From NCBI GenBank assembly GCA_910579205.1, contig CAJTTD010000001.1:62001-126000 (forward strand): a DNA stretch of 64,000 nt, read 5' to 3'. The position numbers were made by a program, and so were the translations under genes. This stretch comes from an uncultured Christensenella sp. Lineage in GTDB: Bacteria > Bacillota > Clostridia > Christensenellales > Pumilibacteraceae. This document shows, one piece after another, positions 61,883 through 64,000 of the stretch. How positions within the stretch are numbered: the first letter of the stretch is position 1; each line of letters starts with the position of its first letter. The notes beneath the pieces were generated by a model, which saw only the letters and a program-made list of their open reading frames with translations, had not been told where the DNA came from and made no database searches.

Positions 61883-63810
61883 GCATTTAACATATTTTTC
61901 AGTTCGTTTTCATCGATAATTTTTATGCCGAGCGCGCGCGCTTTTTCGAGTTTTGACCCCGCGTTTTCACCCGCAACCACTATTTGCGTTTGTTTGGATA
62001 CCGCACTTTGCACCACGCCGCCCGCGCCCTCTATCATGTCCCGCGCTTGATCTCTCGTAAGCGTGGGAAGCGTGCCCGTAAGCACGAATTTAGTACCGTT
62101 AAGCGCTCCCGCCCCCGCCGTATACTTAGGGTCGATACCGAGCTTTTTAAACAGTTGCGGCTCGTTGTTGTGCGCAAAATAATCGACTATAGACTGCGCA
62201 ACTATATCACCTATATCGGGCAATGCAATAAGCTCTTCGACAGTCGCTGACTTAAGAGCGTCGATCGATCCGAAATGCTCGCCGAGATCGCGCGCGGTTT
62301 TTCTTCCCACGTTATCTATACAAAGCGCGTTGATAAAGTGCGGTAGATCTGCGTTCTTCGATTTTTCAACAGCAGCCAAAAAATTGGCGATCTTTTTTTC
62401 CTTAAATCCGTCTATCCCGGCTATATCATCTGCTTTAAGCTCGTAAAGCTGCGCAGCGGAACGCACGGACAATTTATCGTACAACTGTTCGGCGGTTTTT
62501 ATACTGACCCCTTCTATGTCCATACAGTCCTTTGCGCAAAACTGCACTATGCGCGCAACTACTTGCTGTCTGCAACCGTAATAGTTGGGGCAAAATAAGT
62601 TTGCGCCTTCCTCTATCAGTTCGCTGCCGCAACAAGGACACGCTTCGGGTTTTTGAACGGGCGCGGCATAATCGCTTTGCTGCGCGACGCCCAGTATCTC
62701 GGGTATAACGTCGTTGCTGCGCCTTACGAACACTCGAGACCCGACAGTAACTTGTTTTCTGCAGATATCGCCGTAATTGTTGAGAGTAGCGCGTTTTACC
62801 GTAGCCCCGCACAATTCTACGGGCTCGAGTATGGCAAGCGGTGTGAGCTTACCCGTTCTTCCCACTTGCCAAACGATATCGTTTAAGACGGTTGTCGTTT
62901 CTTCCGCCTCGAACTTATACGCTATCGCCCACTTGGGGAACTTGTCGGTAAATCCTAGCTCCTCGCGGGCGGCTCTGTCGTTTACCTTTACGACCATTCC
63001 GTCGATGGCAAAATCGAGCGCGCCGCGATCGACGCTTTCTATCTGTTTTATTATCTCCTCTATATCGTTGGATATAAAACACATGCCCGTTTTAAAGCGG
63101 TTGTTTTTCAGAAATTCTATCTGACCGTTTTGGGAAAACGCGCAATCTCCGTCGAGATAATTAACATTATAGAATACAACGTCGAGATTGCGTTTTGCCG
63201 TCTCCTTAACGTCGAGGTTGCGTATCGCTCCCGCTACGGCGTTACGCGGATTTTTGAGCGGCACGGCGGCTGTCTCGTTGTACTTTTCGAGCGCGCTTAT
63301 GCGCATTATGCCTTCGCCTTGAACTTCCGCAACGCCCTTAAACGGTATTTTAAGCGGCACGGAACGAATAGTGGTAACTTGTTCCGTTACGGCTTCCCCC
63401 GTCTCGCCGTTGCCGCGCGTAGCGCCGCAAACGAGTTCTCCGTCTCTGTACGTAACGCAAATAGTCAGTCCGTCGAGCTTATATTCGAGAGTGCAATCGG
63501 GCTTATGACCGAGAGCGACGGACGTTTTTTCAAACCATGCGCGAAGCTCGTCGAAGCTGTTGCATTTATCCAAGCTGTACAGTCTGCGCAAATGTTTATG
63601 CTCTTCAAACTGTTTTAACGGCTCGCCGCCAACGCGCTTTGTAGGAGAATCGGACAGCGTAACTCCGCATTGTTTTTCAAGCGCCACAAGCTTGTCGTAA
63701 AGAGCGTCGTATTCCTTATCGGACACTATCGGCTCGTCCAATACGTAATAACGGTAAGCGAGGTCGTTAAGTTCGTCCACAAGCGAGCGCATTGTTTCGA
63801 GTTCGTTCAT
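61879..63810 (-). CDS. ligA: NAD-dependent DNA ligase LigA
   Basis: A 643-residue ligase joining Okazaki fragments. Ia domain (YRYYVLDEPIVSDKEYDALYD), adenylation site with active Lys in LEYKLDGLTI, OB fold, a four-Cys zinc finger (CPCCG...CPNYYGC), helix-hairpin-helix repeats (ALCIDNVGRKTARDLG) and a C-terminal BRCT domain (about 570-643, KFVLTGTLPTLTRDQ). GGAG lies before the ATG. Length is slightly below the common 660-680. It starts 1 base after pcrA stops. Confidence 0.96.
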   Translation of the reverse strand: MNELETMRSLVDELNDLAYRYYVLDEPIVSDKEYDALYDKLVALEKQCGVTLSDSPTKRVGGEPLKQFEEHKHLRRLYSLDKCNSFDELRAWFEKTSVALGHKPDCTLEYKLDGLTICVTYRDGELVCGATRGNGETGEAVTEQVTTIRSVPLKIPFKGVAEVQGEGIMRISALEKYNETAAVPLKNPRNAVAGAIRNLDVKETAKRNLDVVFYNVNYLDGDCAFSQNGQIEFLKNNRFKTGMCFISNDIEEIIKQIESVDRGALDFAIDGMVVKVNDRAAREELGFTDKFPKWAIAYKFEAEETTTVLNDIVWQVGRTGKLTPLAILEPVELCGATVKRATLNNYGDICRKQVTVGSRVFVRRSNDVIPEILGVAQQSDYAAPVQKPEACPCCGSELIEEGANLFCPNYYGCRQQVVARIVQFCAKDCMDIEGVSIKTAEQLYDKLSVRSAAQLYELKADDIAGIDGFKEKKIANFLAAVEKSKNADLPHFINALCIDNVGRKTARDLGEHFGSIDALKSATVEELIALPDIGDIVAQSIVDYFAHNNEPQLFKKLGIDPKYTAGAGALNGTKFVLTGTLPTLTRDQARDMIEGAGGVVQSAVSKQTQIVVAGENAGSKLEKARALGIKIIDENELKNMLNA

Positions 63811-63811
63811 A

Positions 63812-64000
63812 TTATTCTCCGATAACTGTGATGGGCGCGAAATCCACCGCCAACAGCATAACGCCGCCGCGTTCGAATTCTATCTGCGCATATAAATTAT
63901 CGCCCGTTTTTTCCAATCCGATAATAGTGCCTTTGCCCAGCCTTTTGTGCATGACCTTAACGCCTACGCGATAATTGTTGCCGTCTTGCACGCGCGGCTT
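63812..64000 (-). CDS. pcrA: DNA helicase PcrA/UvrD, C-terminal 62 residues (partial)
   Basis: The minus strand carries an open frame running in from the window edge and ending TAA at 63814-63812. Its translation contains VGVKVMHKRLGKGTIIGLEKTGDN (about 10 residues after the edge) and ends FAPITVIGE, the Tudor-like C-terminal domain of PcrA (usual pattern G-x-x-V-x-H-x-x-F-G-x-G-x-I). pcrA-ligA order is standard in Firmicutes. Only the tail is visible, so this is from C-terminal similarity and synteny. Confidence 0.8.
   Translation of the reverse strand, partial: KPRVQDGNNYRVGVKVMHKRLGKGTIIGLEKTGDNLYAQIEFERGGVMLLAVDFAPITVIGE

Noticed and set aside
1..64000. CRISPR arrays, insertion sequences, tRNA or rRNA genes
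   Set aside because: No regularly spaced repeats, transposase-like proteins, or tRNA/rRNA-like stretches were found; nearly all sequence is accounted for by protein genes.

Overview
This 64 kb window looks like chromosome of an endospore-forming, Gram-positive (Firmicutes/Clostridia-type) bacterium, probably from an uncultured lineage. The evidence is direct: spoIIAA-spoIIAB-sigF beside spoVAC-spoVAD-spoVAE, a CIRCE-controlled hrcA-grpE-dnaK-dnaJ operon, a CtsR-controlled ctsR-mcsA-mcsB-clpC operon, RNase Y, long-form HPF and ComF. Placement below class level is inference. No rRNA, tRNA, CRISPR array, insertion sequence or prophage was seen. All genes but two (a GDPD and a GtrA protein, 29676-30956) lie on the minus strand, so the window reads biologically from high to low coordinates.

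Layout from left to right. (1) 1-12806: a surface-polysaccharide operon transcribed from a promoter near 13000. Its order is DegT aminotransferase, phosphoglycosyl transferase, ATP-grasp protein, HAD-LicD fusion, GT4, GT2, GT2, Wzy-like polymerase, Wzx flippase-LicD fusion, metallophosphoesterase, NAD-dependent epimerase, and the first codons of a probable nucleotidyltransferase. Two differently fused LicD domains suggest a polymer carrying phospho-linked substituents. (2) 13136-16855: sporulation cluster (sigma-F partner-switch module and SpoVA channel proteins). (3) 17053-20693: rny, comF, ackA. (4) 20850-25675: heat-shock operon with a perfect-looking sigma-A promoter and CIRCE. (5) 25787-29392: lepA-hemW and a membrane zincin. 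(6) 29676-30956: plus-strand GDPD and GtrA pair. (7) 31037-34325: unknown protein, HPr-like protein lacking the active-site histidine, pgi, hpf. (8) 34367-38948: Clp stress operon with CtsR box. (9) 39022-46663: zinc-ribbon membrane protein, dCMP deaminase, P-type ATPase, ABC exporter, rarA. (10) 46731-52325: one 5.6 kb gene for a shortened NdvB-type (cyclic beta-glucan synthase-like) membrane protein that appears to have lost catalytic motifs. (11) 52484-64000: housekeeping run rplS | rlmN-rsmB-fmt-def-priA-coaBC-rpoZ-gmk-yicC | ligA-pcrA(end).

Regulation is unusually legible. Many genes have a TTGnnn-N17-TAnnnT promoter, and most units end in a hairpin with a T-run. Two genes (lepA, rarA) have the -10 box only 6 nt before the ATG and no Shine-Dalgarno sequence, so they may be leaderless. 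The most unusual items are the Wzx-LicD and HAD-LicD fusions, the apparently catalytically dead NdvB homologue, the hairpins in the dnaK-dnaJ gap, and a terminator-like hairpin between a putative promoter and spoIIAA.
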